From Pantoea trifolii (lineage in GTDB: Bacteria; Pseudomonadota; Gammaproteobacteria; Enterobacterales; Enterobacteriaceae): DNA of 64,000 nt. Below are positions 9,693 through 19,117 of the stretch, in pieces. The position numbers and the translations under genes were made by a program. The notes beneath the pieces were generated by a model, which was not told the DNA's origin, did not search any database, and worked only from the letters and a program-made list of their open reading frames with translations. The stretch spans positions 1,860,001 to 1,924,000 of the forward strand of contig NZ_JANIET010000001.1 in NCBI RefSeq assembly GCF_024506435.1, in the 5' to 3' direction. The stretch's first letter is position 1; each line of letters opens with the position of its first letter.

Positions 9693-9707
9693 AAGACCGG
9701 TCGTCTA
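9693..9707 (-). promoter_or_regulatory. Second NemR-like operator in front of nemA
   Basis: The sequence AAGACCGGTCGTCTA is an imperfect inverted repeat that shares its outer AGAC/GTCTA halves with the operator in front of nemR. It lies 16-30 bases upstream of the nemA start, inside the nemR-nemA spacer. The role is inferred from similarity. Confidence 0.5.
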
Positions 9708-9729
9708 GTAACGACGATTTCTAAAAAAA

Positions 9730-10326
9730 TCAGTGGCTTATCAGCCACTGTTCGATGGTGTCGAGCGCCAGACTAATCGGACCCGGCACTCGGGAAATCT
9801 TGCTCTGCAAACTGGCTCCGAGCCACAACAAGTAGCAGCGCTGCGCCAGCTGCTGCGGCGTTTGACTAAATGGCAGCGGCTGCTCAGCGGCGACCTCAGT
9901 CAAACAGCGCGTGTAGGCAGCGATGATGGCATTGGCACCCTGTTGCAGGGCATCGCGCATGGGTTCGGAGAGATCGCACACTTCGGCTGACAATTTCACG
10001 CCAAGGCAGCCAACAATATGACCTTGCTCGATAAACAGCCTTTCGCCGTAGCGGAAATGCGCTAACAGGCGTTCGCGCGGCGGTAAACCGGGCAGATTCA
10101 GCTGCTGATCAATCTGTTGCTGGAAGTGGGCAAAGTAGCGCTCAATCAGCGCCACGCCAAAGGCCTCTTTCGAACCGAAATAGTGGTAGAACGAGCCTTT
10201 AGTGACTTCCGCCAGCGCCAGCATCTCGATCAAACCCATGCCGGTAAAGCCGCGCTGTAAACAAACCTGCTCGCCAATAGCAAGCAGGTGTTCACGGGTA
10301 TCGTTGCGTTGCAGAGTCTTGTTCAT
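9730..10326 (-). CDS. nemR: TetR-family electrophile sensor NemR
   Basis: NemR represses nemRA-gloA and releases DNA when its cysteines react with electrophiles or hypochlorous acid. The N-terminal helix-turn-helix is at about residues 28-50 (MGLIEMLALAEVTKGSFYHYF). Cys107, equivalent to the E. coli sensor Cys106, lies in IVGCLGVKLS, and Cys117 corresponds to Cys116. Length is 198 residues against 199. It is upstream of nemA on the same strand. Confidence 0.95.
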   Translation of the reverse strand: MNKTLQRNDTREHLLAIGEQVCLQRGFTGMGLIEMLALAEVTKGSFYHYFGSKEAFGVALIERYFAHFQQQIDQQLNLPGLPPRERLLAHFRYGERLFIEQGHIVGCLGVKLSAEVCDLSEPMRDALQQGANAIIAAYTRCLTEVAAEQPLPFSQTPQQLAQRCYLLWLGASLQSKISRVPGPISLALDTIEQWLISH

Positions 10327-10340
10327 GGGGCTCAGGTTAT

Positions 10341-10356
10341 TAGACCAGTCAGTCTA
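10341..10356 (-). promoter_or_regulatory. NemR operator upstream of nemR
   Basis: TAGACCAGTCAGTCTA matches the E. coli NemR box TAGACC-N4-GGTCTA at 11 of 12 defined positions and lies 15-30 bases before the nemR start. It is only 9 bases from the eptA stop, so the nemR promoter must overlap the end of eptA. Confidence 0.8.
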
Positions 10357-10365
10357 GCGCAACCC

Positions 10366-12003
10366 TCAGGCGGCGGTTTGGCACGATCTGTTCATATCCA
10401 ATTGCGATTGATACTGCTGCGTCTGGATGTTGAACATGCCTAAAAGCGTATGGAAAAGATTATCTTGCGACACCTTTGCGTCGGCGGCTTGCTGGCGCAA
10501 ACAGGCCTCATTGATGTGATTCGCCGCCGCGTATCCCGGTGACATCCACATCAGCAGAGGAATGTGAGTTTGCTGTGAGGGCGCAAACATATAAGGCGCA
10601 CCGTGCAGATACATCCCGCGCTCGCCAAGCGATTCGCCGTGATCGGAGAGATAAACCAGCGCCACATTGAAGCGATCGCTCAGGCCTTTGAGCTTATCGA
10701 TGGTGCGGCTCAGCATGGCGTCGGTATACAGCAGCGAGTTGTCGTAGGTATTCACCAATGCCTGATGATCGCAATCCTGAATCTGTTTGCTGTCGCAGGT
10801 GGGCGTAAAACGGCGGAACTCAGCCGGATAACGCTGATAATAGGCTGGACCGTGGCTGCCCATTTGATGCAGCACAATAATGCCGTCGTTATGCAGGCTA
10901 TCAACATAGTTATCAAGACGATGCAGCAACACATCATCCTGGCAAAACCCGTCGTGACAATATTGCGGCAGGTTCCACTGCGTCATGTCGGTGTGCGGCA
11001 CGCGATCACAGGCACCTTTGCAGCCACCATCGTTTTCGCGCCACAGCACGCTCACGCCGGCATGCGCCAGGATATCGAGCACGCCTTCCTGATGATGCGC
11101 CAGATTCGCGTCGTAATGCACGCGCGGCATATTGGAGAACATGCAGGGCACCGAAATGGCGGTTTCTGTGCCACAGGAACTGGCGTTGGGATAGTAAATC
11201 ACCTGCTGTTTTTTCAGTTGCGGATTTGTGTCACGCGCGTAACCACCCAGCGAAAAATTCTCGGCGCGCGCCGTTTCACCCACCACTAACACCACCAGCG
11301 TTTTCTTGGTTGCTGCGGAGATTAATGGGCCTTTGTGGGCATCCTCGCCAATTTTTACCAGTTCCTGACTACCTTGCAGATAGCGTTGATCGACATAGTG
11401 GCCAGTACCGCTAACCACGTTGGCCGGAGTAATCATCTTGATCAGATTTTTATTGTTGCGAATCAGCGAGGCGTAATCTTTGTAAAACAGCGCCGCCATC
11501 AGCAAGATGAGTAATATTGCGCCCAGTGCGCCCGTCAGGCGTTGCAGCAGATTCCACCACCAGCGCGCGCCGCTATTGATGCGCACGCCGCAAATCAGCA
11601 CCACCGGTACCATTCCCATCAACAGCATCCAGAGTAGATAGCGACTGCTGATCAGCGCGCCGGCTTCCTGCGGATCGGATTCAAAAACGTTTTGAATCAT
11701 ATTGGTGTCGATCACCGTGCCAAAACTGTGCATGAAGTAATTGGCGGCGGCGCTGACTAATACCAGCGCAATCAGCAACGGCTTGCGCAGATAAGGCCAG
11801 GCAGCTAGCGAGAAGAGAAAATAGAAAGCCGAGGCGAGCACCAGCGGAATACTGGCGGCGAACAGATAATCGTGGAAGTGATCGTAAGGGATCATTTCCC
11901 AGGCGCGCAGCAAGAACAGGGCATTCATGAATAATGCGAAAAACAGGGCGGCAATAAGGTTAAATCCGTTGGTGCCGCACTGAAAGGTGATCGGGAATCT
12001 CAT
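10366..12003 (-). CDS. eptA: Phosphoethanolamine transferase, EptA type
   Basis: Enzymes of this family move phosphoethanolamine from phosphatidylethanolamine to lipid A at the periplasmic face of the inner membrane, lowering sensitivity to cationic peptides. About five membrane helices occupy residues 15-175, followed by a sulfatase-like catalytic domain. Visible active-site residues are Glu243 (VVGETARAE), the nucleophile Thr281 in SCGTETAISVPCMF, and the SDHGESLG motif. Length is 545 residues (E. coli EptA 547). Many motif segments match EptA more closely than EptB or CptA. It lacks the basRS neighbours of E. coli and sits between nemR and ydhL. Lipid A as the substrate is inferred. Confidence 0.88.
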   Translation of the reverse strand: MRFPITFQCGTNGFNLIAALFFALFMNALFLLRAWEMIPYDHFHDYLFAASIPLVLASAFYFLFSLAAWPYLRKPLLIALVLVSAAANYFMHSFGTVIDTNMIQNVFESDPQEAGALISSRYLLWMLLMGMVPVVLICGVRINSGARWWWNLLQRLTGALGAILLILLMAALFYKDYASLIRNNKNLIKMITPANVVSGTGHYVDQRYLQGSQELVKIGEDAHKGPLISAATKKTLVVLVVGETARAENFSLGGYARDTNPQLKKQQVIYYPNASSCGTETAISVPCMFSNMPRVHYDANLAHHQEGVLDILAHAGVSVLWRENDGGCKGACDRVPHTDMTQWNLPQYCHDGFCQDDVLLHRLDNYVDSLHNDGIIVLHQMGSHGPAYYQRYPAEFRRFTPTCDSKQIQDCDHQALVNTYDNSLLYTDAMLSRTIDKLKGLSDRFNVALVYLSDHGESLGERGMYLHGAPYMFAPSQQTHIPLLMWMSPGYAAANHINEACLRQQAADAKVSQDNLFHTLLGMFNIQTQQYQSQLDMNRSCQTAA

Positions 12004-12231
12004 GAAAACTCAACGGTAAGAGGTAATGTGACAATCGTATGAAGACAAGATGAGGAAAACCTTAACGAAGATTAAACGTAAGCAATCCAAATCCTTTAAA
12101 TGCTGGCTTTTTGGTAAACAGGCGTAACGAAATGCCGCGATGGCTTGATTATGCGCAATGCCCGTATACTCTTTGCTCAATGTCATTAAGCTGTTATCAA
12201 TGTGATTTGAGATGTTAATTGCGGAGTGCAT

Positions 12232-12471
12232 GTGGTCGAGCAACTAGAGTTCTTCCCCGTTCCCAGCCCGTGTCGCGGCATTTGCCAGAGCGACGCGCGT
12301 GGCTATTGTCGTGGCTGTTTACGCAGCCGGGAAGAGCGCTTTAACTGGATGAAATTCAGCGATGCGCAAAAGCGCGATGTGCTGCGCTTGTGCCGGCAAC
12401 GCTTTTTGCGCCTGCAGCGCCAGCAAAAAGTCGATGAAGATCATGATCCACAACAACCGGAACTGTTTTAA
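12232..12471 (+). CDS. ydhL: DUF1289 protein YdhL
   Basis: This is a small cytoplasmic protein of unknown function with the DUF1289 cysteine pattern (CRGICQSDARGYCRGC, about residues 14-29), which probably binds a metal. A GTG start at 12232 gives 79 residues, as in E. coli, and puts the ribosome site GGAG 5 bases upstream; a GTG at 12226 overlaps that site and is rejected. It precedes ydhF as in E. coli. Confidence 0.88.
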   Translation: MVEQLEFFPVPSPCRGICQSDARGYCRGCLRSREERFNWMKFSDAQKRDVLRLCRQRFLRLQRQQKVDEDHDPQQPELF

Positions 12472-12542
12472 GAAAACGACGATCTGCCTTTTCGTTATAC
12501 TCCCGTTTTCGTTATCTGGAATCGTGTTTAGGGAGTTTAACC

Positions 12543-13439
12543 ATGTTACAACCGCAGGCTATTGCACCGCAGGGACCGTCCTTTTCACCGCTGATTGCCG
12601 GTTACTGGCGTTTAATGGAGTGGGGCATGACGCCGCAGCAAGTGGTGCAGTTTATTGAGCACCATTTAGCGCTGGGCATTACCACTGTCGATCACGCCGA
12701 CATCTACGGCGATTACCAATGTGAAGCCGCCTTTGGTGCAGCACTGCGCCTGGCGCCAGGTTTGCGTGAGAAGCTGCAAATCGTCACTAAATGCGGCATT
12801 GCGACGCGCGCTAAACCTGAACACCGTATTGGTCACTACATCACTGAAGCCAGCCACATTCTGCACAGCGCCGAGAATTCGCTGCGCCATTTCAATACCG
12901 ATTACCTCGATTTGCTGCTGATTCATCGTCCGGATCCGTTGATGGACGCGGATGAAATTGCCGAAGCCTTTACGGCGTTGCATCAGAGCGGCAAAGTGCG
13001 CCATTTTGGCGTCTCCAACTTCACCGCGTCTCAGTTCACGCTGCTGCAATCGCGTTTGCCATTCAGTCTGGTCACTAATCAACTGGAAATCTCCCCGCTG
13101 GAGCAAACGTCGCTGCTGGATGGCTCGCTTGATCAGTGCCAGCAAAACCGCATCCGCCCAATGGCCTGGTCCTGCCTCGGCGGCGGTCGCGTGTTTAACG
13201 ATCCGCACTATCAGCCGTTGCGCGATGAGCTGGAGCAGGTGAAGCAGGAGATTGGTGCCAGCAATATTGAGCAAGTGGTGTATGCATGGGTGATGAAGCT
13301 GCCAAGCCGTCCGCTGCCAATTATTGGATCAGGCAAAATTGAACGGGTGAAAGAAGCGGTTGGCGCATGCCAGTTAACCCTCGATCGCCAGCAATGGTTT
13401 CGCATCCGCAAAGCCGCCATCGGTTACGATGTGCCCTAA
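12543..13439 (+). CDS. ydhF: Aldo/keto reductase YdhF
   Basis: This is a predicted NADP-dependent aldo/keto reductase of 298 residues, the same as E. coli YdhF. The family's Asp/Tyr pair is in TTVDHADIYGDYQCE, the central strand motif is LLLIHRPDPLMD, and the cofactor site is near IIGSGKIERV. Its physiological substrate is unknown. The ribosome site GGGAG is 9 bases upstream. It is probably transcribed separately from ydhL, since a TATACT element lies in the 71-bp spacer. Confidence 0.94.
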   Translation: MLQPQAIAPQGPSFSPLIAGYWRLMEWGMTPQQVVQFIEHHLALGITTVDHADIYGDYQCEAAFGAALRLAPGLREKLQIVTKCGIATRAKPEHRIGHYITEASHILHSAENSLRHFNTDYLDLLLIHRPDPLMDADEIAEAFTALHQSGKVRHFGVSNFTASQFTLLQSRLPFSLVTNQLEISPLEQTSLLDGSLDQCQQNRIRPMAWSCLGGGRVFNDPHYQPLRDELEQVKQEIGASNIEQVVYAWVMKLPSRPLPIIGSGKIERVKEAVGACQLTLDRQQWFRIRKAAIGYDVP

Positions 13440-13519
13440 AGCGTAAAGCTGCGTCAAATTACGGCAGCCTGGATGAAAGCAGTCCAGGCTTACAGAGAAT
13501 CTAACCGTAAGGAGACGTT

Positions 13520-14038
13520 ATGAAGAAAATCCTCATTGTTATGCTGGCTCTGGCCTGCGCCGCAGGCGCGCAGGCGGCGTCAGAAGAAGTCACGCTGCAT
13601 GAAACCACCGCGCAAGGCATCGGGGCGGCAATTGGCAAAGTCACTATCAGCGAAACGCCGTACGGTGTGCAATTTACGCCAGCGTTAAGCGGCCTTAAAC
13701 CGGGCATTCATGGTTTCCACGTGCATGCTAAAGGCAGCTGTGAACCGGGCGAATCGGACGGTAAAACGGTGGCGGCCGGTGCGGCGGGCGGACATCTCGA
13801 TCCGCAAAAAACCGGCAAGCATCTTGGTCCGTACGCCGATGGTCACCTTGGCGACTTACCCGCGCTGTTTGTAACCGAAGATGGCAAGGCGAATTATCCG
13901 GTGGTTGCGCCACGCATCAAATCCCTGAGTGAAATCAAAGGTAAAGCCTTGATGGTGCATGTGGGCGGCGATAATCATGCCGACCATCCGCAACCGCTCG
14001 GCGGCGGGGGGGCGCGTTTTGCCTGCGGCGTAATTTAA
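13520..14038 (+). CDS. sodC: Periplasmic Cu/Zn superoxide dismutase
   Basis: SodC converts superoxide to hydrogen peroxide and oxygen in the periplasm. A signal peptide of 19-20 residues ends at AQAA. Copper and zinc ligands are visible in HGFHVHAKGSC, in GGHLDPQKTGKHLGPYADGHLGD and in MVHVGGDNHAD, and the conserved disulfide cysteines are in KGSCEPG and ARFACGVI. Length is 172 residues (E. coli 173). A strong AAGGAG site precedes the ATG. Confidence 0.97.
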   Translation: MKKILIVMLALACAAGAQAASEEVTLHETTAQGIGAAIGKVTISETPYGVQFTPALSGLKPGIHGFHVHAKGSCEPGESDGKTVAAGAAGGHLDPQKTGKHLGPYADGHLGDLPALFVTEDGKANYPVVAPRIKSLSEIKGKALMVHVGGDNHADHPQPLGGGGARFACGVI

Positions 14039-14044
14039 ACTCCT

Positions 14045-14066
14045 GGGCGGCAGCTGCTTGTCGCCC
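14045..14066 (+). terminator. Hairpin after sodC
   Basis: GGGCGGCAG can pair with CTTGTCGCCC through 9 base pairs including two G-T pairs, 7 bases past the sodC stop. The following T tract is interrupted, so the terminator role is only likely. Confidence 0.5.
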
Positions 14067-14168
14067 TGATTTCCTTCCTTTGAAAAAAATTGACCCATTT
14101 TCTGGCTACTCTCAGCGGTTTTTCCGTCCTATGATATTGATTCAGGTATAAAACCTTCAGGGGTGGGA

Positions 14169-14636
14169 ATGAAAGCGCGTGGGATGATGTTGTTATGTTT
14201 ATTGCTGGTGGGATGCGATCAACCCAACGATACACAATTAAGGTTGGATGCGAGTCGGCAGCTTCAGTGGACAATTGATACCAATCCTCTACGTGCAGAT
14301 TGTGAAAATATCGCCCGTGGTCGTGAATGGTTAACGCAACGCACTCTTAAGCAGCTGGAAACCAGGGGATGCCAAAATGTGCTTCGCAGTGCAAGTGAAA
14401 CAAATTTCATCACTACTGCGATCTATCGTCATTCCATGACGATCGTTTGCGGGAGCATTCGCGGTAAAAGTTTTACAGGTACCGAATTAAATCGCCGCTT
14501 TGTTTACTCTTCAGAAGAGAAGGCGCTGGTGATTGAACCGATGTCCGATCAAGACAAAACCCGCTTCGAAGGACAGAAATCGCTGCAGCAGTTGCAGGAT
14601 GATTTTAATCGCCAGACCACGCAATATTGTCAGTAA
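14169..14636 (+). CDS. Putative lipoprotein of unknown function
   Basis: I do not recognise this 155-residue protein. It has a short lipoprotein signal peptide with a lipobox LLVGC at about residues 12-16, so the mature protein would begin at a lipidated cysteine. Four further cysteines (in ADCENI, RGCQNV, IVCGSI and the C-terminal YCQ) could form two periplasmic disulfides. An AGGGG site lies 6 bases before the ATG; a GTG two codons upstream overlaps it. The stop abuts the stop of convergent ydhK with no spacer. It is absent between sodC and ydhK in E. coli. Confidence 0.75.
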   Translation: MKARGMMLLCLLLVGCDQPNDTQLRLDASRQLQWTIDTNPLRADCENIARGREWLTQRTLKQLETRGCQNVLRSASETNFITTAIYRHSMTIVCGSIRGKSFTGTELNRRFVYSSEEKALVIEPMSDQDKTRFEGQKSLQQLQDDFNRQTTQYCQ

Positions 14637-16637
14637 TCAATCTGGCACCGCCTGCGCCAACTGGGCGAGTGAGCAGCGCAGGCGCCACAAAATACCCGCC
14701 AGCGTATTGGCTTCGCTCTCCGCTTGCTGCTGCAGCTGGTTAATCATAGTTTCCAGCTCATCGAGCGTGGCCTGCAACGCGGTGTGATGCACGCCGCGCA
14801 GGCTCATAATCCGTTGTAGATCCTGCAGGCTGCTGTCGCGCATTTGCCCTAGCGTAGCCGACGTTGGCTGCCATTCGCGCAGCTGCCAGACAATGTGGGA
14901 ACAGTTGAGTAGCACCACGCCCCAGCGCAGCAGCCACACGCGCGCCTGCTCGTCACGACTGTTACTGAGCTGACTAATATGATGATAAATCTGCGATTCA
15001 AAGTGGCTTTCGCTCAGGCGCGGATGACGGCGTAGCTGATCAAGAAACGCATGGCGCAGGGCGCGAATATGCCGACGACTGCGGCGCGCATCGGAACTGG
15101 GACGCAGCACCTGAAACGCCAGCCACGCCAGCAGTACGCCGCACACCTTGGCGATATTGTCATTGAGGAAGCTTTGATAATCCCAGTCCGGCGGATTGGT
15201 GACGGCGATAAAGGATCCCATAAATACAATGAATTGCCCCCACATTCCCGCGCGTTTCTTCTGCTGCAGTTTGAACAACTGCAAGGTGAGTAACAGCGGG
15301 AAAAGCACCAGCAAAAACTGCCACAGCGCACTGATTTGCACCATCAAGCCAAACTGCAGCACAAAACTAAACAGCGACAGCCACAGCAAGGTTTTGAGTA
15401 ACAGCGAGACGCTGCCGCTGGGCGAAGGCGCGGAAGAGTACAACACGCACGCGATGGCGGTGAGCGTCAGGGCGGCGGCACCGGAATCCCATTGCGTGGT
15501 GATCCAAAAGGCGCAGCCCAGCATGATGACGCTAAAAGTACGCAGTGCGCTCCAGCCGGCTTCTGCACTGTCGCTTTCGCGCGCCAGCGATGGCGCATAC
15601 GGCGGTTGAAAACGGGTATCGGCATCGGCGCGTTCAATCAGGCGAATCCAGCGATTGACGTTGAGATAGACCCAGCAAAAATAGCGCAGTCGCTGGACAA
15701 AGGCGCGTTGCCGGTAATCACCGGTTGCTGATGGCGTGATGCCGCGCAAAATCAGCGCCAGACGGTATTTGTCGCAGTGCGGCTGCGCCAATTCGTGCAG
15801 CAGTTTTGCCATGGCATCGTAAAGTTCAGGCGGCGCATCGGGCCAGTTCAGCAACATGCGGCGCAGACTGGAGAGCACGCTGGTCAGACGCAGCTGCTGG
15901 TGCAGCACATAGTTCAGCACGTTGTTCTGGCGGCGGAAGCGATAGTGGCTCCAAAACGCCTGAATGCGCAGCAGGTTCATGGTGAGAATCTGGCTAATGA
16001 CATTTTCATGGGCGGTGCGCACGTTATCGGTGCTGCCTTGCTGCAGTAATAACACCGCATGATCCAGCAAACGCGCGTGCATCTGACGCAGTGAACTCAT
16101 CAGCGCGTTGCCATCCGAGGTGCTGGGCAGAATCATCATCATCAATCCGGCGCAAAGAATGCCGGAGATCACTTCGCACACGCGCGCCTGGGCGATATCC
16201 CACAGCTGAGTGACATCGGTGATGTTGACGCTGCTAAAGGCAATGATGGCGGCGGTATATCCCGCCAGCGAAAACGCGTAGGCCACATTGTTTTGGTAGT
16301 GATTGGCGATCCAGGTGCAGAACGCCAGCCAACCGGCCATGAAAAAGGCAAACAGCCAGGGCTCGTTTAGCGTGTGTCCGGCAATCAGCAGCGCGGCGCT
16401 GGCACCGAGCAAACTGCCAACGATGCGGCCCAGACTTTTACTGATGGCACCGCCGACGGTGGGAAAACTCACCACCGCCGCCGATGTCATGGCCCAGTAG
16501 GGTTCGTCGAGTTGCAGCGCATAGGCGATGGTCAAGGCGAGACACATCGCAATGCCATTACGCAGCGCGTAGCGCCACTCGGCCCAGCTTGCTTTTATCC
16601 ACGGCAGATTTTGCCAGGCCAGCCACTGAAAATTCAT
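14637..16637 (-). CDS. ydhK: FUSC-family efflux membrane protein YdhK
   Basis: This is a predicted inner-membrane efflux component related to AaeB (fusaric acid and aromatic acid exporters). It has two blocks of about five or six helices (residues 25-180 and 365-505), each followed by a long cytoplasmic region; landmark segments are [20 protein letters not shown] and [18 protein letters not shown]. The ATG gives 666 residues (E. coli 670) and has GAGG 5 bases upstream; a GTG one codon earlier is also possible. It is the last gene of ydhI-ydhJ-ydhK, 7 bases after ydhJ. The exported compound is unknown. Confidence 0.93.
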   Translation of the reverse strand: MNFQWLAWQNLPWIKASWAEWRYALRNGIAMCLALTIAYALQLDEPYWAMTSAAVVSFPTVGGAISKSLGRIVGSLLGASAALLIAGHTLNEPWLFAFFMAGWLAFCTWIANHYQNNVAYAFSLAGYTAAIIAFSSVNITDVTQLWDIAQARVCEVISGILCAGLMMMILPSTSDGNALMSSLRQMHARLLDHAVLLLQQGSTDNVRTAHENVISQILTMNLLRIQAFWSHYRFRRQNNVLNYVLHQQLRLTSVLSSLRRMLLNWPDAPPELYDAMAKLLHELAQPHCDKYRLALILRGITPSATGDYRQRAFVQRLRYFCWVYLNVNRWIRLIERADADTRFQPPYAPSLARESDSAEAGWSALRTFSVIMLGCAFWITTQWDSGAAALTLTAIACVLYSSAPSPSGSVSLLLKTLLWLSLFSFVLQFGLMVQISALWQFLLVLFPLLLTLQLFKLQQKKRAGMWGQFIVFMGSFIAVTNPPDWDYQSFLNDNIAKVCGVLLAWLAFQVLRPSSDARRSRRHIRALRHAFLDQLRRHPRLSESHFESQIYHHISQLSNSRDEQARVWLLRWGVVLLNCSHIVWQLREWQPTSATLGQMRDSSLQDLQRIMSLRGVHHTALQATLDELETMINQLQQQAESEANTLAGILWRLRCSLAQLAQAVPD

Positions 16638-16644
16638 CACAGCC

Positions 16645-17502
16645 TCAGTGCGCGATCGAGATGGTGCAGGTGGTGCCCGCCACTAGCGGCACGCCTTCCG
16701 GCAACGTATCCAAGCGAATGCGCACAGGCACGCGCTGCGCCAGACGCACCCAAGGCACGTTAGGCTTGATATCCGGCACCAAACCGCCATCGCTGGCGAC
16801 GCTTTGATCGTAAATGGCGCGTCCGATACTCTCCACTTTGCCCTGCAAACGCGCGCCGTTGCTGTACAACACAATCTGCGCCGCAGCGCCGGGTTGAATA
16901 TGGCGCAGCTTGGTCTCTTCGAAATAGCCCATCACGTAATAAGAGTGGCTGTCGACCAGCGCAAACAGCGGCGTACCAGCGCTGGCATAGTTGCCGGTGC
17001 GCAGTGTTAGGTTGCTGATCCAGCCATCGGTGGGCGCGGTAATGGTAGTTTGATCGAGGTTCCAGCGCGCCTGATCGAGGCTGGCCTGCGCCGCTTTCGC
17101 CGTTGATGCAGCGGCATTGGCGGTTAAGCGCGCGGCGTCCATATCTTCCGCTGAAATGACGTTGCGCGGCAGGCTGGCGCGGCGATTGGCTTCATGCTGC
17201 GCTTTAGCCAGATCGGCCTGCGCTTTGGCTAGCTGCGCTTCGGCATTGGCCTGCGCAATTTGCCACGGCACCGGATCAAGCTTGAGCAGCACGTCACCTT
17301 TATGCACGAACTGATTGTCACGCACCTCCAGAGCGATGATGCGCCCGGACACCTCCGGCGTGATATCCACCAACTCGGCGCGCACTTTGCCATCCCGCGT
17401 CCACGGCGATTGCATGTAGTAATTCCACATCCACCATCCGGCAAGCAGGGCCAGCGCAAAGATCACTACAGTTGAAAAATACTTAAAAGGGTTGAATTTC
17501 AT
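16645..17502 (-). CDS. ydhJ: HlyD-family membrane fusion protein YdhJ
   Basis: YdhJ is a periplasmic adaptor that would link YdhK to an outer-membrane channel. It has an N-terminal membrane anchor (residues 8-30), a lipoyl-like half-motif ([22 protein letters not shown]), an alanine-rich coiled-coil hairpin (about 80-150) and the second lipoyl half ([23 protein letters not shown]). Length of 285 residues equals that of E. coli. It lies between ydhI and ydhK with gaps of 6 and 7 bases. Confidence 0.94.
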   Translation of the reverse strand: MKFNPFKYFSTVVIFALALLAGWWMWNYYMQSPWTRDGKVRAELVDITPEVSGRIIALEVRDNQFVHKGDVLLKLDPVPWQIAQANAEAQLAKAQADLAKAQHEANRRASLPRNVISAEDMDAARLTANAAASTAKAAQASLDQARWNLDQTTITAPTDGWISNLTLRTGNYASAGTPLFALVDSHSYYVMGYFEETKLRHIQPGAAAQIVLYSNGARLQGKVESIGRAIYDQSVASDGGLVPDIKPNVPWVRLAQRVPVRIRLDTLPEGVPLVAGTTCTISIAH

Positions 17503-17508
17503 AGTGAT

Positions 17509-17745
17509 TTATCCGAGGCTCAGTAACCACAATGCGCCAGCAACGCACAATACAAACAGGGAAAGGTCCATTAAGGTGGGATGCCAGACATCGCCGGAGT
17601 AGATCCAGCCGCGTATCAGCGGGTGAATCAACAACCAGAAAAAGAATCCGAGTAACACCGCTTTAAACAGCGGCGGGAAAAACAGCGACGCACTGAACAC
17701 CAGGTCGGTAAGCGGGGCGCTGGGGGAAAAAGCGGTAAGGGACAC
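17509..17745 (-). CDS. ydhI: DUF1656 membrane protein YdhI
   Basis: This 78-residue protein has two predicted membrane helices and the DUF1656 motif [18 protein letters not shown]. Such proteins accompany AaeAB-like efflux pairs; the function is unknown. The start is GTG with an AAGGA site 11 bases upstream. It is the first gene of the ydhIJK operon, divergent from slyA, whose product probably controls it. Confidence 0.88.
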   Translation of the reverse strand: MSLTAFSPSAPLTDLVFSASLFFPPLFKAVLLGFFFWLLIHPLIRGWIYSGDVWHPTLMDLSLFVLCVAGALWLLSLG

Positions 17746-17869
17746 GTGTCATCATCCTTTTTGACCGGGAATCATCTTAATAGAGCGTAGACGGCAAGCG
17801 TATATGCAGGCCTGGTATTTGTAATTTGCCAGGTAAACTCGCAGAATAGTGTAAAATCTGGCTTAATAG

Positions 17870-17881
17870 CTAGCAAGCTAA
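17870..17881. promoter_or_regulatory. SlyA operator
   Basis: CTAGCAAGCTAA matches the SlyA consensus TTAGCAAGCTAA at 11 of 12 bases. It lies between divergent ydhI and slyA, 15 bases before the slyA start, well placed for autoregulation and for control of ydhIJK. Confidence 0.85.
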
Positions 17882-17896
17882 TTATAAGGAGATGCA

Positions 17897-18334
17897 ATGG
17901 ATACGCCCTTGGGAACCGATCTGTCTCGCCTGGTGCGCATTTGGCGCGCGTTAATCGATCAGCGTTTAAAACCGCTTGAGTTGACACAAACACACTGGGT
18001 GACGCTACACAATATTCATCAACTCCCGCCAGAGCAGTCTCAGATTCAGCTGGCAAAAGCCATTGGCATTGAGCAGCCTTCACTGGTGCGCACGCTGGAT
18101 CAGCTGGAAGAGAAGGGATTAATCACCCGCGCGACCTGCGCCAACGATCGCCGTGCCAAGCGCATCAAGCTGACCAAACAGGCTGAGCCGATCATCGAGC
18201 AGGTTGAGAATGTGATTGATGCCACGCGCGATGACATTCTTTCCGGCATCAGCCTGGAAGAGATTAATCAGATGGTGACGCTGATTGCGCGGCTGGAAAA
18301 AAATATTCTCGAGTTTCACAACCGCGAGAAATAA
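17897..18334 (+). CDS. slyA: MarR-family regulator SlyA
   Basis: SlyA is a dimeric winged-helix regulator, often relieving H-NS silencing of envelope and virulence genes, and responsive to aromatic carboxylates. The recognition region ([20 protein letters not shown]) and wing ([15 protein letters not shown]: [16 protein letters not shown]) are almost identical to E. coli SlyA. Length is 145 residues (144 in E. coli). A strong AAGGAG site lies 7 bases before the ATG. Confidence 0.98.
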   Translation: MDTPLGTDLSRLVRIWRALIDQRLKPLELTQTHWVTLHNIHQLPPEQSQIQLAKAIGIEQPSLVRTLDQLEEKGLITRATCANDRRAKRIKLTKQAEPIIEQVENVIDATRDDILSGISLEEINQMVTLIARLEKNILEFHNREK

Positions 18335-18364
18335 AAAAACCGACGCCAGGCGTCGGTTTTTTTT
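18335..18364. terminator. Bidirectional terminator between slyA and slyB
   Basis: The stem CCGACGCC / GGCGTCGG has A-rich flank on the left and T8 on the right, starting directly after the slyA stop. It serves convergent slyB too. Confidence 0.92.
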
Positions 18365-18374
18365 ATCTACTCGC

Positions 18375-18842
18375 TTAACGTGGCGAAACGGTAACCTGGC
18401 TGCCGTTTGACGCCATCACGACGCGCTGGCCAACCGAGTAACGGGTGGCAGCTTGTTTCTGCACCACCATGATGGTGTTGCCATCATCCTTGCGGATTTC
18501 CAGCTCGACACCGTCAGATTTGTTAACCGCACCCTGCACGCCCTGACCGGCTACGCCACCGAGTACCGCACCGCCTGCGGTTGCCAGACTGCGACCGCTG
18601 CCGCCGCCAATGGTGTTACCGAGGAAACCACCCAGCACTGCACCACCAATTGCGCCAATCACGTTGTTTTCATCGCCGCCCTGGATTTTCACCGGACGAA
18701 CCGAAACCAGCGTGCCGTAGGAAACACTTTGTACTTGTTTAGCTTCACTGGCGCTGTAAACGTCACCGGAAAGGGTGCTGTCGTTGGCACAACCTGCCAG
18801 AGTTAAGCCGGTCAACGCCACGGCTACAAAACGCTTAATCAT
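18375..18842 (-). CDS. slyB: Outer membrane lipoprotein SlyB
   Basis: SlyB is a glycine-zipper lipoprotein of the outer membrane; in E. coli it belongs to the PhoP regulon and stabilises outer-membrane proteins under stress. The signal peptide ends in the lipobox LAGC at residues 15-18. A glycine-zipper segment with repeated GxxxG motifs spans about residues 60-105 (GAIGGAVLGGFLGNTIGGG). Length is 155 residues, as in E. coli. The AAGGAG site is 8 bases upstream. I could not find a convincing PhoP box. Confidence 0.97.
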   Translation of the reverse strand: MIKRFVAVALTGLTLAGCANDSTLSGDVYSASEAKQVQSVSYGTLVSVRPVKIQGGDENNVIGAIGGAVLGGFLGNTIGGGSGRSLATAGGAVLGGVAGQGVQGAVNKSDGVELEIRKDDGNTIMVVQKQAATRYSVGQRVVMASNGSQVTVSPR

Positions 18843-18912
18843 CAGAACGCTCCTTAATGCAAATAAACGCCATATTTCTCATCCTGTACTGCACAGAGTA
18901 TAAGACAGAAAA

Positions 18913-18940
18913 CTGGCAAATGACTCTAAGTCCGTATAAT
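18913..18940 (+). promoter_or_regulatory. Candidate promoter upstream of anmK
   Basis: CTGGCA and TATAAT are spaced by 16 bases in the 275-bp slyB-anmK spacer and face anmK, whose start is 177 bases downstream. The -10 is perfect; the -35 is weak. Confidence 0.35.
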
Positions 18941-19117
18941 ACGCGGCTGGGGCGAAGCATAGACCGTCTCCCATCAACAAAAATTCAATTACCTGCAGAA
19001 AATATTTCTGAGCTGGAACAGACTGCGCAGTGACGCTGAAAAGCGGAATTTTATCATAGAATTAGCCCCGGTAATTTGCCAGGCTTAAGCCAGATGATGT
19101 TAAGGGAGTGAACCGCT

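Noticed and set aside
12010..12243. 77-codon minus-strand frame upstream of eptA
   Set aside because: No recognisable family; it overlaps the well-supported ydhL start and the eptA promoter region.
18843..19117. PhoP box for slyB
   Set aside because: Only one GTTTA-like half-site was seen; the tandem repeat is missing.
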